Positions 6,938 through 14,921 of a stretch of 20,691 nucleotides of DNA are shown here, piece after piece (the stretch's first letter is position 1; each line of letters begins with the position of its first letter). Both the position numbers and the translations under genes were made by a program. The notes under the pieces were generated by a model. That model searched no databases. It was not told the DNA's origin and saw only the letters and a list, made by a program, of their open reading frames with translations. The stretch is from an uncultured Oxalobacteraceae bacterium (GTDB taxonomy: Bacteria > Pseudomonadota > Gammaproteobacteria > Burkholderiales > Burkholderiaceae), in assembly GCA_946479255.1 (NCBI GenBank), contig CAMLFK010000062.1:1-20691 (forward strand). Direction: 5' to 3'.

Positions 6938-7660
6938 ATGCATACCTTCCATTCCCGCCGCCTGGCTTTGAGCGCCTGCGCGCTCGCGCTGCTTTTGCCG
7001 GCGACCGCCGGCGCCGCCACGATCCAGAAACAGACCCGCGAGGTCAGCGGCTTTAACGGCTTGTCGCTGAGTATTCCTGGCGACACCGAACTACGCATCG
7101 GCAACACCGAATCGGTGACGATCGAGACCGACGCAGATTTGCTGGGCAAGATTGAGACGGTGGTGGAAAACGGCACGCTGATGATCCGGCCGATTCACCG
7201 CAACGCCATCACGACACCGGCCCGCATCAAGGTCGTGGTGCAGGCACGCGCGATCGAAAGGCTCAATGTGGGTGGCTCCGGGTCGATTGTCGGCGACGCA
7301 CTGAAGGGGCGCAAGATCAGTGCGGACATCGGCGGCTCCGGGTCGATCAGCCTGCGCGGGGTGGAGGCTGAAGCGATGACGGCATCGATCGGCGGCAGCG
7401 GCAACCTCAAGGTCGACGGCGGCGTGGCGCACAAGCTGACGGTATCGATAGGCGGATCGGGGAGCGTGGATCTGGACCAGGTCAGGGCCAATGAGGTCAG
7501 CGTCAACGTGGCCGGATCGGGCGAAGCCAGCGTCAATGCGCGCGATACGCTGCGTGTGAGTATCGCCGGTTCGGGAAGCGTGAATTACTATGGCGATCCG
7601 AAAATCAGCAAGACCATGGTGGGTTCGGGCGGGATCAGGCGCTTGGGGCCGGTGCGCTGA
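6938..7660 (+). CDS. Secreted GIN-domain (DUF2807) beta-repeat protein
   Basis: A 240-residue exported protein of unknown function. A signal peptide spans residues 1-~25 (cleavage after AGA). The mature part opens with QTREVSGFNGLSLSIPGDTELRIG, the typical head of the 'putative auto-transporter adhesin, GIN domain' family. It then has at least six short repeats built on I/V-G/A-GSGS-I/V, spaced about 19-20 residues, consistent with a right-handed beta-solenoid. The start is set by an AAGGAG ribosome site at 6926-6931. It is divergent from the RlmI-like remnant and convergent with the TonB receptor gene, so there is no functional context. Role in envelope or surface attachment is only suggested by the family name. 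Confidence 0.85.
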   Translation: MHTFHSRRLALSACALALLLPATAGAATIQKQTREVSGFNGLSLSIPGDTELRIGNTESVTIETDADLLGKIETVVENGTLMIRPIHRNAITTPARIKVVVQARAIERLNVGGSGSIVGDALKGRKISADIGGSGSISLRGVEAEAMTASIGGSGNLKVDGGVAHKLTVSIGGSGSVDLDQVRANEVSVNVAGSGEASVNARDTLRVSIAGSGSVNYYGDPKISKTMVGSGGIRRLGPVR

Positions 7661-7667
7661 CTGATCC

Positions 7668-7700
7668 GCCGTCATTCCGGGCATTGCCCGAAATGACGGC
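7668..7700. terminator. Long hairpin between convergent genes (REP-like, possible bidirectional terminator)
   Basis: A near-perfect 15-bp stem (one mismatch) with a 3-base ATT loop lies between the convergent DUF2807 and TonB-receptor genes. There is no T-tract on either side. Its ends read GCCGTCAT outward, the same as the terminal repeat at 4746-4859, so it may belong to the same family of dispersed elements. Confidence 0.5.
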
Positions 7701-7719
7701 TTAACGACGGTAGCGGATA

Positions 7720-9975
7720 TTAAAGGTCAAACCGCAACTCCGCCACCACGGTCCTTTGCGGATACGGATGAAACGCCCAGTAAGTCGCGTTGTTTAAATT
7801 ATCGACTCCCAGCGCGGCGCTCCACTGCCGGCTGAACCGGTAGCGCATGCGCGCATCCAGCACCAGATAATCCGACACGCCCATATAGGTCTTGCCATTG
7901 GTATCGCTGTTATCGAGGCTGCTGAACTGCTTGCCGCTATAGCGCACGCCCAAGGTGCTCGACAGCTTCTCGTCCCAGGCATACGTCGCCAGCAGATTGG
8001 CGCGCCAGGCAGGCACGCGCGGCTGCCGCTTGCCCACGCTGGCCGGCAAACCGGCATTGGCAGCGATCACCGAGTGCGCGTAGGTGGTGCTGGCATTGAC
8101 GGTCAGTCCGCGCGTGAACACATGGTCGCCCTGCCACGCCAGCTCGATCCCCGACGTGCGGATGCGGTCCACGTTCTGCACCGTGTTCACGTCCACGGTC
8201 AGGCGCTGCGAATACAGCGCATCGCGCGTGGTCTCATGAAACGCCGTCGCGCGCAGGATGCTGTTCAAGCTCGTGCGCTCGGCCGTCAGCTCGCCGGTCC
8301 ACGAGCGCTCGGCGCGCAGGTTCGGGTCGCTGTTGACCACCTCACCGTTCGCGATGGAACCCTGGAACAGTTCGGCCGCGGTCGGGTTGCGCACCGCCCT
8401 GCCCACCGATGCCTTGACAGTCCAGTCGTCCTGCACCGTCCACGCCAGCGCGCCCTTGGGCGACCAGCTGGTCTCGCTCCGGGTACCAAATGGCAGCGTG
8501 GAGGTGGCATTGCCGATCGCACCGTCAAACGCGCGCCAGCGCTCCAGCCGAGCGCCCAGGGTCGCCTTGAATGTCGGGCTGACTTTCCAGCCATCCTGCA
8601 CGAACAAGCTTTGCAAGCGCGTGCTGCCCTTGAAAACCGAAGCGAGCGTGTCGCCGCTCCCGGCGAGCCAGTCGCTCAGGTTATGCACATTGGTGCGCAG
8701 GCGCGCACTGTCGTCCTGATAGCCCATCTCGATCACGTGTGCCGCGTTGGGACGCCAGATTCCCTTGGCCGAGAAGGTATGCCAGCCGCTGTCGCCCATG
8801 TCCGTCACGCGGCCGGCGCCCGGCGAGTCCAGGCCTGGCACGGGCACCGTCGGCGTACGCACCTGGTCGGTCGCGTAGTTGTAGCGCGTGGCGGCCAGTT
8901 CCCAGTCCCACACGCCGCGGCTGAACTGCTTGAGGGACAGGCCCTGCATCACGTGGGTCAGGCTGGCGCGGGACGGCGCGAAGTCCGGGGCCTTCAACTC
9001 GTAGCTGGCGCCATTGATCGCCACCTTGCCGCCGACGACAGGCGCACCAAGCGCGTCGCGCAGGTAGGATTGGGAGGCGCGCGTAACTTCGTTATCCCAC
9101 CAGCCCAGCGTGTAGCTGAGCCGCACAACGGGACTGATCTCGTATGCCAGCTTGACCTTGGCATGGTCCTGCACCGTGTGCGCCTGGTTCGCCGCACCGA
9201 GGATCAGCCACGGCTTGTTGGAAGGGTTGGTATCGGCCACGGCGCCGCTGACCGGTAGCGCGCTGCCGGCCGGCGCATTGGACAGGGTACGGTTGGCAAA
9301 GCCGATCGGCTGGCCGCGGCTGTCCAGGCGCGCCACGTCGGCCCACCAGGACCATTTGCCGGACCGGTTGCCAATCGAGGCACTGCCCTGCCCTCCGCCG
9401 AAGCGTCCGCTAGTTGCGTAGTGCGAGAACTTCTGGGTAAAGCCGGCCAGCTTGACATGCGCCTCCAGCTGGCGCGGCATGCGGGTCTGGAAGTCGACCA
9501 CGGCGCCGACCGCATTGCCGGGATAAGCCGCCGAGAACGGCCCATACAACACGTCGACCCTTTCGATTTCTTCCGGCGAAACCAGGCCCCAGCGCGGCGT
9601 GAACGTGGCGCCGTTGCCGAGCAGGTTCGATAGCAGGATGCCGTCCGCGTACACCAGCGAGCGTGCGCTGTTGCCGGTGCCGGAGGCGCGGCTCGACAGC
9701 ACGGCGTGGTCGTAGTCGCCGACGTAGCGCTTGCGCACGTTCAGGCTGGGGAAGTACTTGAGCACGTCTTCACTGTCGGTGGCGTTGATGCGCTCTTCGA
9801 TCTGCTCGGCGCGGATCGTTTCGATGGTGGTCGGGATCTGCACCGGCAGCGAGCTGGGACGGCCGCCGTTGATGATGACGCTGGGCAGAGGCGCTTCCTG
9901 CGCCAGCGCGTGCTGGGCCATGCCGGCGGCCAGCAGCGCCAGCACCAGCGGCTTATAGGAGTGTGTTGGAGTCAT
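7720..9975 (-). CDS. TonB-dependent outer-membrane receptor, probably copper-linked
   Basis: A 751-residue outer-membrane active transporter. The signal peptide ends near AQHALAQ, followed by PSVIING, a plausible TonB box. The plug domain is at residues ~40-150 (DVLKYFPSLNVRKR, LSSRASGTGNSARSLVYADGILLSNL, PEEIERVDVLYGPFSAAYPGNAVGAVVDFQTR). The rest is a beta-barrel ending in FDL with a terminal TonB-receptor-like strand (ELRFDL). The start at 9975, rather than an upstream ATG at 9999, gives a proper signal peptide and a GAGG site at a plausible distance. It starts 10 bases after the PCu(A)C gene on the same strand, and a DUF2946 gene precedes both, so a copper or copper-chelate substrate is the best guess. 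The substrate is not proved by the sequence. Confidence 0.9.
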   Translation of the reverse strand: MTPTHSYKPLVLALLAAGMAQHALAQEAPLPSVIINGGRPSSLPVQIPTTIETIRAEQIEERINATDSEDVLKYFPSLNVRKRYVGDYDHAVLSSRASGTGNSARSLVYADGILLSNLLGNGATFTPRWGLVSPEEIERVDVLYGPFSAAYPGNAVGAVVDFQTRMPRQLEAHVKLAGFTQKFSHYATSGRFGGGQGSASIGNRSGKWSWWADVARLDSRGQPIGFANRTLSNAPAGSALPVSGAVADTNPSNKPWLILGAANQAHTVQDHAKVKLAYEISPVVRLSYTLGWWDNEVTRASQSYLRDALGAPVVGGKVAINGASYELKAPDFAPSRASLTHVMQGLSLKQFSRGVWDWELAATRYNYATDQVRTPTVPVPGLDSPGAGRVTDMGDSGWHTFSAKGIWRPNAAHVIEMGYQDDSARLRTNVHNLSDWLAGSGDTLASVFKGSTRLQSLFVQDGWKVSPTFKATLGARLERWRAFDGAIGNATSTLPFGTRSETSWSPKGALAWTVQDDWTVKASVGRAVRNPTAAELFQGSIANGEVVNSDPNLRAERSWTGELTAERTSLNSILRATAFHETTRDALYSQRLTVDVNTVQNVDRIRTSGIELAWQGDHVFTRGLTVNASTTYAHSVIAANAGLPASVGKRQPRVPAWRANLLATYAWDEKLSSTLGVRYSGKQFSSLDNSDTNGKTYMGVSDYLVLDARMRYRFSRQWSAALGVDNLNNATYWAFHPYPQRTVVAELRFDL

Positions 9976-9985
9976 GGCTGTCGCC

Positions 9986-10435
9986 TCAATGGCCGGCATG
10001 CGCCGGCGCGTAAGTGAGCGGCTTGACGACCGCGTTCACGGTCACGCGCTGCGGCTTCTGCTTGCCCGCCTGGACCACCAGGGTCAATGGCACCGTCTCG
10101 CCCTCCTTCAACTGGCGCTTGAGTCCCATCAGCATGACGTGATAGCCGCCGCTGAGGCTGACCTCTTTACCGGCAGGCAGGTCGATGCCGTCGACTTCCT
10201 GCATCTTCATCATTCCATCCTTCATGTCGGACTGATGAATTTCGACGCTGGCCGCCACCGGCGACGATACTTCCAGCAGGCGCGCATCGCGCGCCGAACG
10301 CAGCACCATGAAGGCGCCGCTGCTTTTCTGAACGGGCACGGTCGCGCGCACCCACGGTGCGCTGACGGTCACTTGTGCCGATGCGGCGGACGCGAACGCG
10401 ACCGATGCCGCCAATGCGAGCATGATTTTTTTCAT
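9986..10435 (-). CDS. Periplasmic copper chaperone PCu(A)C
   Basis: A 149-residue exported protein. A signal peptide spans residues 1-~20 (MKKIMLALAASVAFASAASA). The single cupredoxin-like domain carries the PCu(A)C metal motif: His in EIHQSDM, clustered Met in KDGMMKM, then HVM in GGYHVMLMG. The family binds Cu(I) in the periplasm and supplies copper to cytochrome oxidase. A His-rich C-terminus (APAHAGH) adds possible ligands. The start at 10435 was preferred over upstream Met codons because it directly begins the signal peptide; a GAGA site is upstream. It lies between DUF2946 and TonB-receptor genes on the same strand. Confidence 0.9.
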   Translation of the reverse strand: MKKIMLALAASVAFASAASAQVTVSAPWVRATVPVQKSSGAFMVLRSARDARLLEVSSPVAASVEIHQSDMKDGMMKMQEVDGIDLPAGKEVSLSGGYHVMLMGLKRQLKEGETVPLTLVVQAGKQKPQRVTVNAVVKPLTYAPAHAGH

Positions 10436-10542
10436 GATAAGTCTCATATGGTTGGCAAGCCGGGCCGGCACGCGGAACGCGCGCACGGCAAGGCACTGCC
10501 TGATCAGGAACAGGAATTAAAAACTGCGAAAAGCTGCGGGGA

Positions 10543-10920
10543 TCAGGCAGTGGCGGGCGGACCGCGAGGAGGAGCGGCCGACAGCGCCAGCAAGGGCGTG
10601 GGGGCGCGGTAGAACAGGAAGGGGCGCAGCGCGTGGCCGCCGGAAAGGCCGAGTACCGTTGGCGCGGGCGGCATCAAGAGGTCACTGCCGCCGTGCGGCA
10701 GGCAATAAGCGCAATCGGCCATGGCCGACATGCCGGAAAGCGGCGCGGCGTCGTCCAGCACGGCCGACACCCTGCCCTCCACGGTACAGATCTCGACCAC
10801 GGCCGGCATGGCGCCGATTGCTGCCAATGCATGCGAAATCGACGGCGCGAGCGCGTTCATCAGGATGGCGAAACACGCGATCCAGACTTGCAGGCGCCAC
10901 TTGATCAATTTTTTCAGCAT
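10543..10920 (-). CDS. DUF2946 family small exported protein
   Basis: A 125-residue protein. Its N-terminal segment of about 30 residues has a basic start (MLKKLIKWRLQ) then a hydrophobic run, so it is a signal or anchor. The mature part holds an isolated Cys (EICTVEG) and a CAYCLPHGG motif, the Cys/His pattern of DUF2946 proteins, which often sit beside copper genes. The C-terminus has a second hydrophobic/Pro-rich stretch. It is followed 107 bases later by the PCu(A)C gene. A TATAAT box lies only 6 bases before the ATG, hinting at leaderless transcription. Function is unknown; a metal-related role is inferred from context. Confidence 0.8.
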   Translation of the reverse strand: MLKKLIKWRLQVWIACFAILMNALAPSISHALAAIGAMPAVVEICTVEGRVSAVLDDAAPLSGMSAMADCAYCLPHGGSDLLMPPAPTVLGLSGGHALRPFLFYRAPTPLLALSAAPPRGPPATA

Positions 10921-10926
10921 TCGGCC

Positions 10927-10932
10927 ATTATA
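10927..10932 (-). promoter_or_regulatory. -10 box (TATAAT) of the copper gene set
   Basis: A perfect TATAAT in the leftward direction ends 6 bases before the DUF2946 ATG. A transcript would begin at or next to the start codon. No convincing -35 box lies at 16-18 bases, so an activator may be needed. Confidence 0.5.
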
Positions 10933-10957
10933 AAGATAAAGGGACGAGCAAGGTCGC

Positions 10958-11500
10958 TTAGCGCTGTGGCTTGAATTCCTCGCGCTCGATCAGCACCGTA
11001 TTGACGCTGTCGGTCAGGTAGATCTGGCCGTCCTGGATGGTGCACTGCAGCTGCATATTGCGCTGAGCCATGGCTTCGAGCTGGGCGCTGGCTTCGGCCG
11101 GGATGTTAATCACGCTAAGGTTCTTGGCCCGTTCGAGCTTGTTGGCGATCTGCTTGTACCAGATATGGCTGGTCGCGCTGTAGCTGTACACGATCACCCG
11201 CTCGCTGCGCCCGCAGGCCTTCATCAGGCGCTTTTCATCCGGCTGGCCGACCTCGATCCACAGGTCGATGGCGCCGGTCAGGTCCTTCTGCCACAGGTCC
11301 GGCTCTTCGGTATCGAACAAGCCCTTGGTAAAGGTGAGCGACTCGCTGGCGTGGATGGCGAACGCCAGTACGCGGATCATGACGCGCTCGTCGGTCTCGG
11401 ACGGGTGGCGCGCCAGGGTCAACATGTGTTCCTGATAATAATTGCGGTCCATGTCCGCAATCTGCAATTCTGCTTTGTAAATGGTTGCCTTGAGGGCCAT
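10958..11500 (-). CDS. YaeQ family protein
   Basis: A 180-residue soluble protein matching the YaeQ family (PD-(D/E)XK-like fold) over its full length: MALKATIYKAELQIADMDR at the start, RHPSETDERVMIRVLAFA, then DLWQKDLTGAIDLWIEVGQPDEKRLMKACGR with the acidic/basic residues that form the nuclease-like core. The E. coli homologue was once linked to suppression of an rfaH defect, but its biochemical role is not settled. The gene starts 21 bases after purU on the same strand, and a partial ribosome site (AAAGG) lies in that gap. It is probably co-transcribed with purU. Confidence 0.9.
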   Translation of the reverse strand: MALKATIYKAELQIADMDRNYYQEHMLTLARHPSETDERVMIRVLAFAIHASESLTFTKGLFDTEEPDLWQKDLTGAIDLWIEVGQPDEKRLMKACGRSERVIVYSYSATSHIWYKQIANKLERAKNLSVINIPAEASAQLEAMAQRNMQLQCTIQDGQIYLTDSVNTVLIEREEFKPQR

Positions 11501-11521
11501 TGATGCTGCCTTTGATAACTG

Positions 11522-12400
11522 TTATTTGAAGACGACGGTTTTGGCACCGTTCTGCAGGATGCGGTGCTCGACGAACCACTTCACCGCGCGCGCCAGCACC
11601 ACGCACTCGACATCGCGGCCGATCGCCGACAGCGTGTCGGCGTCCATCGCATGGTCGACCCGCTCGACGTCCTGCTCGATGATCGGGCCTTCGTCCAGGT
11701 CGCCGGTGACGAAGTGGGCGGTCGCGCCGATCAGCTTCACGCCGCGCAGGTGCGCCTGGGCGTAGGGCTTGGCGCCCTTGAAGCTAGGCAGGAAGGAATG
11801 GTGGATGTTGATCGCCTTGCCCTTCATGGCCTCGCACAGTCCCGGTGACAGGATTTGCATGTAACGCGCCAGTACCACCAGGTCGATCTTGTGGGTCGCC
11901 ATCAGGTCCAGCACGCGCGCTTCCTGGGCCAGTTTGGCGGCCTGGTCGGCGCCGGTGGCGAGCGGCAAATGATGGAACGGAATGTTGTAGCTCGCGGCGA
12001 GCTGGTAAAAATCCATGTGGTTCGAGACGATCGCTGGAATTTCCACCGGCAGCAGGCCACTTTTGTAGCGGAACAGCAAGTCGTTCAGGCAGTGGCCGAT
12101 CTTCGACACCATCAGCATCACACGCGGCTTGTAATGCGCGTCGTGCAACTGCCCCTGCATGCCCATCTGGGCGCACAGCGCGGCGAAGTCGGCGCGCAGC
12201 CGGGTATCCGGCATGGCCGCATCTTCGGCGGCGAAGTGCACGCGCATGAAGAACAACTTGGATTCGCTGTCGCCGAACTGGGCGGAGTCGATGATGTTGC
12301 AGCCGTGCTCGGCCAGGAAGCCGGAGACGCGATGCACAATGCCGCGCTGGTCCAGGCAGGACAGGGTCAGGATATATTCCGGATGCGATGGATGCGTCAT
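11522..12400 (-). CDS. purU: Formyltetrahydrofolate deformylase
   Basis: Hydrolyses 10-formyl-tetrahydrofolate to formate and tetrahydrofolate, balancing the one-carbon pool and supplying formate for PurT. It is 292 residues, the normal length. Residues ~8-85 form an ACT regulatory domain (YILTLSCLDQRGIVHRVSGFLAEHGCNI). Residues ~92-285 form the formyltransferase-like catalytic domain, with catalytic Asn198 and His200 in AINIHHSFLPSFKGAKPY and Asp236 in GDLDEGPII. The start at 12400 removes a 23-residue upstream extension that does not resemble the family. It is the first gene of the leftward purU-yaeQ pair and is divergent from the oxidoreductase gene. Confidence 0.93.
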   Translation of the reverse strand: MTHPSHPEYILTLSCLDQRGIVHRVSGFLAEHGCNIIDSAQFGDSESKLFFMRVHFAAEDAAMPDTRLRADFAALCAQMGMQGQLHDAHYKPRVMLMVSKIGHCLNDLLFRYKSGLLPVEIPAIVSNHMDFYQLAASYNIPFHHLPLATGADQAAKLAQEARVLDLMATHKIDLVVLARYMQILSPGLCEAMKGKAINIHHSFLPSFKGAKPYAQAHLRGVKLIGATAHFVTGDLDEGPIIEQDVERVDHAMDADTLSAIGRDVECVVLARAVKWFVEHRILQNGAKTVVFK

Positions 12401-12479
12401 TTTAATGGTTGGGATGCGAGAACAATGCGAACCTTGTATTGTCGCACGCATGAGCGAAATACTCATCATCCATTAAAAA

Positions 12480-12506
12480 GCACGACCGTGCAATTTGCGG
12501 TATAGT
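12480..12506 (+). promoter_or_regulatory. Possible promoter and operator of the oxidoreductase gene
   Basis: TATAGT at 12501-12506 is a plausible -10 box 31 bases before the ATG. The perfect inverted repeat GCACG-AC-CGTGC at 12480-12491 lies where RNA polymerase would sit between the -35 and -10 boxes, as expected of a repressor or MerR-type site. No consensus -35 is seen. Confidence 0.4.
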
Positions 12507-12537
12507 AATCGGCTTGACCACTTCCGAAGGACTTGCC

Positions 12538-13569
12538 ATGTCGACCACCGCCCTGATGAACCAGCAATTCCGCCTTGCCGCCCGCCCCGTCGGCCTGCCC
12601 AAAACGAGCGATTGGCAGCAAACGAGCGAGCCGGTGCGCGAGCTGGCCGACGGCGAGATCGTGGTCAAGACCTTGTACCTGTCGCTCGATCCGGCCATGC
12701 GCGGCTGGATGAACGAGGGCAAGTCATACATCCGCCCGGTGGCCATCGGTGAAGTCATGCGCGCCGGCGGCGTGGGCGTGGTGGTGCAGTCGCGCTCGCC
12801 CAAGTTCGCGGCCGGCGATCATGTGTCGGGCGGCATCGGCGTGCAAAGCTACTGGGTCGGCGCGGCCGACGACAAGACCGCTTCCTTCTTCAAGATCGAT
12901 ACGCGCCTGGCGCCCCTGACCACCTGGCTCAACACGCTGGGCATGCCGGGCATGACCGGCTACTTCGGCCTGATCGAATCGGGCCAGCCGAAAGCCGGCG
13001 AGACGGTGGTGGTGTCCGGTGCGGCCGGCGCGGTCGGCCAGACCGTCGGCCAGCTGGCGCGCATTCTGGGCTGCCGCGTGGTGGGCATTGCCGGCGGCAA
13101 GGACAAGTGCGATTTCGTGGTCAATGAGCTGGGCTTCGACGCCTGCATCGACTACAAGAACGGCTCGGTCAAGGATGGCTTGAAGGAACACTGCCCGAAC
13201 GGCGTGGACGTGTACTTCGACAATGTCGGCGGCGAGATTCTCGACACCGTCCTCACCCGCATTAATTTGAAGGCGCGCATCGTGATCTGCGGCGCCATCT
13301 CGCAGTACAACAACACCACGCCGGTCAAAGGCCCTGCCAACTACCTGGCGCTGCTGGTCAACCGCGCGCGCATGGAGGGCATCGTGGTGTTCGATTACGC
13401 GGCCCGCTATCCGGAAGGCATTGCCAAGCTGGCCGGCTGGATCGCCGACGGCAGCTTCAAGAGCCGCGAAGATGTGGTCGAAGGCCTTGATCAGTTCCCA
13501 GCCGCATTGCTGATGCTTTTCGAAGGCAAGAACTTCGGCAAGCTGGTGCTCAAGGTCGCCGACCAGTAA
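12538..13569 (+). CDS. NADP-dependent oxidoreductase, CurA/leukotriene-reductase-like MDR family
   Basis: A 343-residue zinc-free medium-chain reductase. The N-terminal GroES-like domain contains LSLDPAMRGWMNEGKSY. The Rossmann domain carries the glycine loop AAGAVG (162-167) after VVVSG, and GIAGGKDKCDFVVNELGFDACIDYK typical of NADPH binding. It lacks the Cys/His zinc ligands of alcohol dehydrogenases. The family reduces the double bond of alpha,beta-unsaturated ketones and aldehydes such as curcumin or 15-oxo-prostaglandins; the true substrate here is unknown. The start at 12538 has a GAAGGA ribosome site at 12526-12531. It stands alone, divergent from purU. Confidence 0.9.
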   Translation: MSTTALMNQQFRLAARPVGLPKTSDWQQTSEPVRELADGEIVVKTLYLSLDPAMRGWMNEGKSYIRPVAIGEVMRAGGVGVVVQSRSPKFAAGDHVSGGIGVQSYWVGAADDKTASFFKIDTRLAPLTTWLNTLGMPGMTGYFGLIESGQPKAGETVVVSGAAGAVGQTVGQLARILGCRVVGIAGGKDKCDFVVNELGFDACIDYKNGSVKDGLKEHCPNGVDVYFDNVGGEILDTVLTRINLKARIVICGAISQYNNTTPVKGPANYLALLVNRARMEGIVVFDYAARYPEGIAKLAGWIADGSFKSREDVVEGLDQFPAALLMLFEGKNFGKLVLKVADQ

Positions 13570-13606
13570 GCGTCAGCAAGTCCCCTTCCCGCCTCCCTTC
13601 CCCGGT

Positions 13607-13626
13607 GCGCTGGCTTGAGCCAGCGC
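13607..13626 (+). terminator. Hairpin after the oxidoreductase gene (possible terminator)
   Basis: A perfect 8-bp stem GCGCTGGC / GCCAGCGC with a TTGA loop lies 37 bases after the stop. It has no T-tract, so termination would be weak or factor-assisted. Confidence 0.4.
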
Positions 13627-13696
13627 GCCCGCGCCGCCTCTTTACGGAACTTCCACGCCGCCTGCGGCTCTATCCTCGGCTCATTAGAAGCACGTC

Positions 13697-13715
13697 CACC
13701 ATTGCTGCAATGGTG
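13697..13715. promoter_or_regulatory. Inverted repeat upstream of the phasin gene
   Basis: CACCATTG-CTG-CAATGGTG is a perfect 8-bp dyad with a 3-base centre, 28 bases before the phasin ATG. Position and symmetry suit a repressor operator. A phasin regulator of the PhaR type is an obvious guess but unsupported. It could instead be a transcript hairpin. Confidence 0.35.
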
Positions 13716-13742
13716 TCACCTTTTGCTTTCATCGAGGAACCC

Positions 13743-14219
13743 ATGCCATCTAATTCGTCGAATTCGGCCGTGCTCGCGCACCTGGACAACCAGGTGGGCT
13801 ATCTGTCCGAACTATCCCGCAAGACCAACGATGCGGTGCGCCGCATCACCGAACTCAATCTGCAGTACTCGCGTGAACTGGCCGAAGACATGTTCAAGGT
13901 CAGCCGCCAGTTGCTGACGGCGCGCGGTCCCGTCCAATTGTCGACCCTGCTGATGAACCAGATGGCGCCGGCCGGCGAGCGCATGCGCATTTACCAGCAA
14001 CAGCTTGGCGCCGTCTTGAGCAGCACGCAGGCCGATCTCGCCCGCCTGACGCAGGAGTACCTGCCCGACATCGGCCGCAGCACCACCGCCCTGGCCGAGG
14101 CGATGGAGCGGCGCGCTCAAGAAGCACGTTGGGCACTATCGGCAACGAGCAGCGCGCGCCTCAGCGGCGACACCGCGCTCCAGGCGCATGGCGGCAACGG
14201 CAGCCAGCGTGTGCACTGA
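13743..14219 (+). CDS. Phasin family protein
   Basis: A 158-residue protein with the phasin pattern: long amphipathic helices (VLAHLDNQVGYLSELSRKTNDAVRRITELNLQYSRELAEDMFKVSRQLL), few aromatic residues, and a low-complexity Ser/Ala/Gly C-terminal tail. Phasins coat polyhydroxyalkanoate granules and affect their number and size; some also act as stress chaperones. The start at 13743 has GAGGA 5 bases upstream (13733-13738 region). The hemerythrin gene follows 19 bases later. No PHA synthase is in the window, so a granule role rests on family similarity. Confidence 0.82.
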   Translation: MPSNSSNSAVLAHLDNQVGYLSELSRKTNDAVRRITELNLQYSRELAEDMFKVSRQLLTARGPVQLSTLLMNQMAPAGERMRIYQQQLGAVLSSTQADLARLTQEYLPDIGRSTTALAEAMERRAQEARWALSATSSARLSGDTALQAHGGNGSQRVH

Positions 14220-14238
14220 TTACCTCAAAGGAAAATCC

Positions 14239-14796
14239 ATGGCGAACCACGACAAATCAGGCCAGCAGTGGGCACGCGATGCGCTCGAACTGCTGCGTGC
14301 CGACCACGACAAATTCAGGCGGCTGTTTCTCGAATTTGACAGCCTGCGCGGCATCGAGGAGGAAGACGAACGCAAGTCCGAGCTGGTCGACGAGATCTGC
14401 TACGAGCTGACCTTGCACAGCATGATCGAAGAAGAGATTTTCTACCCGGCCGTGCGCGACGCGCTGAACAACGACGAGCTGGTCGACGATGCCGAGGTCG
14501 ATCATGCCGGCGCGCGCGAGCTGATCAGCCAGCTCGAGGTCATGTATCCGGGCGACGAACATTTCGACACCACCGTGACCGTGCTGGGCGAAGAGGTCGT
14601 CCATCACATCGCGCAGGAAGAAAGCGACATGTTCGAGGCCTTGCGCGCCAGCGGCATCGACCTGGACGCGCTGGGCGTGCGGCTGATGACCCGCAAGGAT
14701 GCGCTCGACGACGATCTGACGGCGCCGCCGCTGGACCAGGACGACCCGGCTGTGGTGCGCGCGAGCGCGCGCATGCCGCCGCGTCCCCCCAATTAA
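14239..14796 (+). CDS. Hemerythrin-domain protein
   Basis: A 185-residue cytoplasmic protein. The four-helix hemerythrin domain covers residues ~10-135 with the expected di-iron ligands: His23 (RADHDKF), His60 and Glu64 (LTLHSMIEEEIFYP), His89 (EVDHAG), His123 and Glu127 (VVHHIAQEESDMF). Such proteins bind oxygen, nitric oxide or sense iron/oxidative stress. The last ~45 residues are acidic and Pro-rich, without recognisable structure. An AAAGGA ribosome site sets the start at 14239. It lies between the phasin and KGG genes on the same strand, pointing to a stress or stationary-phase set. Confidence 0.9.
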   Translation: MANHDKSGQQWARDALELLRADHDKFRRLFLEFDSLRGIEEEDERKSELVDEICYELTLHSMIEEEIFYPAVRDALNNDELVDDAEVDHAGARELISQLEVMYPGDEHFDTTVTVLGEEVVHHIAQEESDMFEALRASGIDLDALGVRLMTRKDALDDDLTAPPLDQDDPAVVRASARMPPRPPN

Positions 14797-14841
14797 CGGC
14801 CAGGCGCAGGAACTAAGCCTCTAGGCACGTCTCTAAACCAC

Positions 14842-14896
14842 GAGCGCAACAATCATTGCGCTCCTGGCCTACCCGGCCAGGCCTGCCCGGCCGGGC
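14842..14896 (+). promoter_or_regulatory. Three adjacent hairpins in the leader of the KGG gene
   Basis: Three dyads follow one another: GAGCGCAA (14842-14849)/TTGCGCTC (14856-14863); CCTGGCC (14863-14869)/GGCCAGG (14875-14881); and the palindrome GCCCGGCCGGGC (14885-14896). They end about 12 bases before the AAGGAG ribosome site. They may stabilise or process the message between the hemerythrin and KGG genes, or attenuate it. Confidence 0.5.
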
Positions 14897-14921
14897 CCGA
14901 ACTACACACAAGGAGATCGAC

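Noticed and set aside
8074..9258. 394-residue open frame on the + strand
   Set aside because: It lies fully inside the TonB-dependent receptor on the other strand and its Arg/His/Gln-rich translation matches no family.
10927..10957. CueR-type copper operator before the DUF2946 gene
   Set aside because: ACCTTGC is present in the leftward sense but its inverted partner is missing, so a CueR site cannot be supported.
14842..14896. CRISPR-like repeats
   Set aside because: The three dyads differ in sequence and have no regular spacers; no CRISPR array is seen anywhere in the window.
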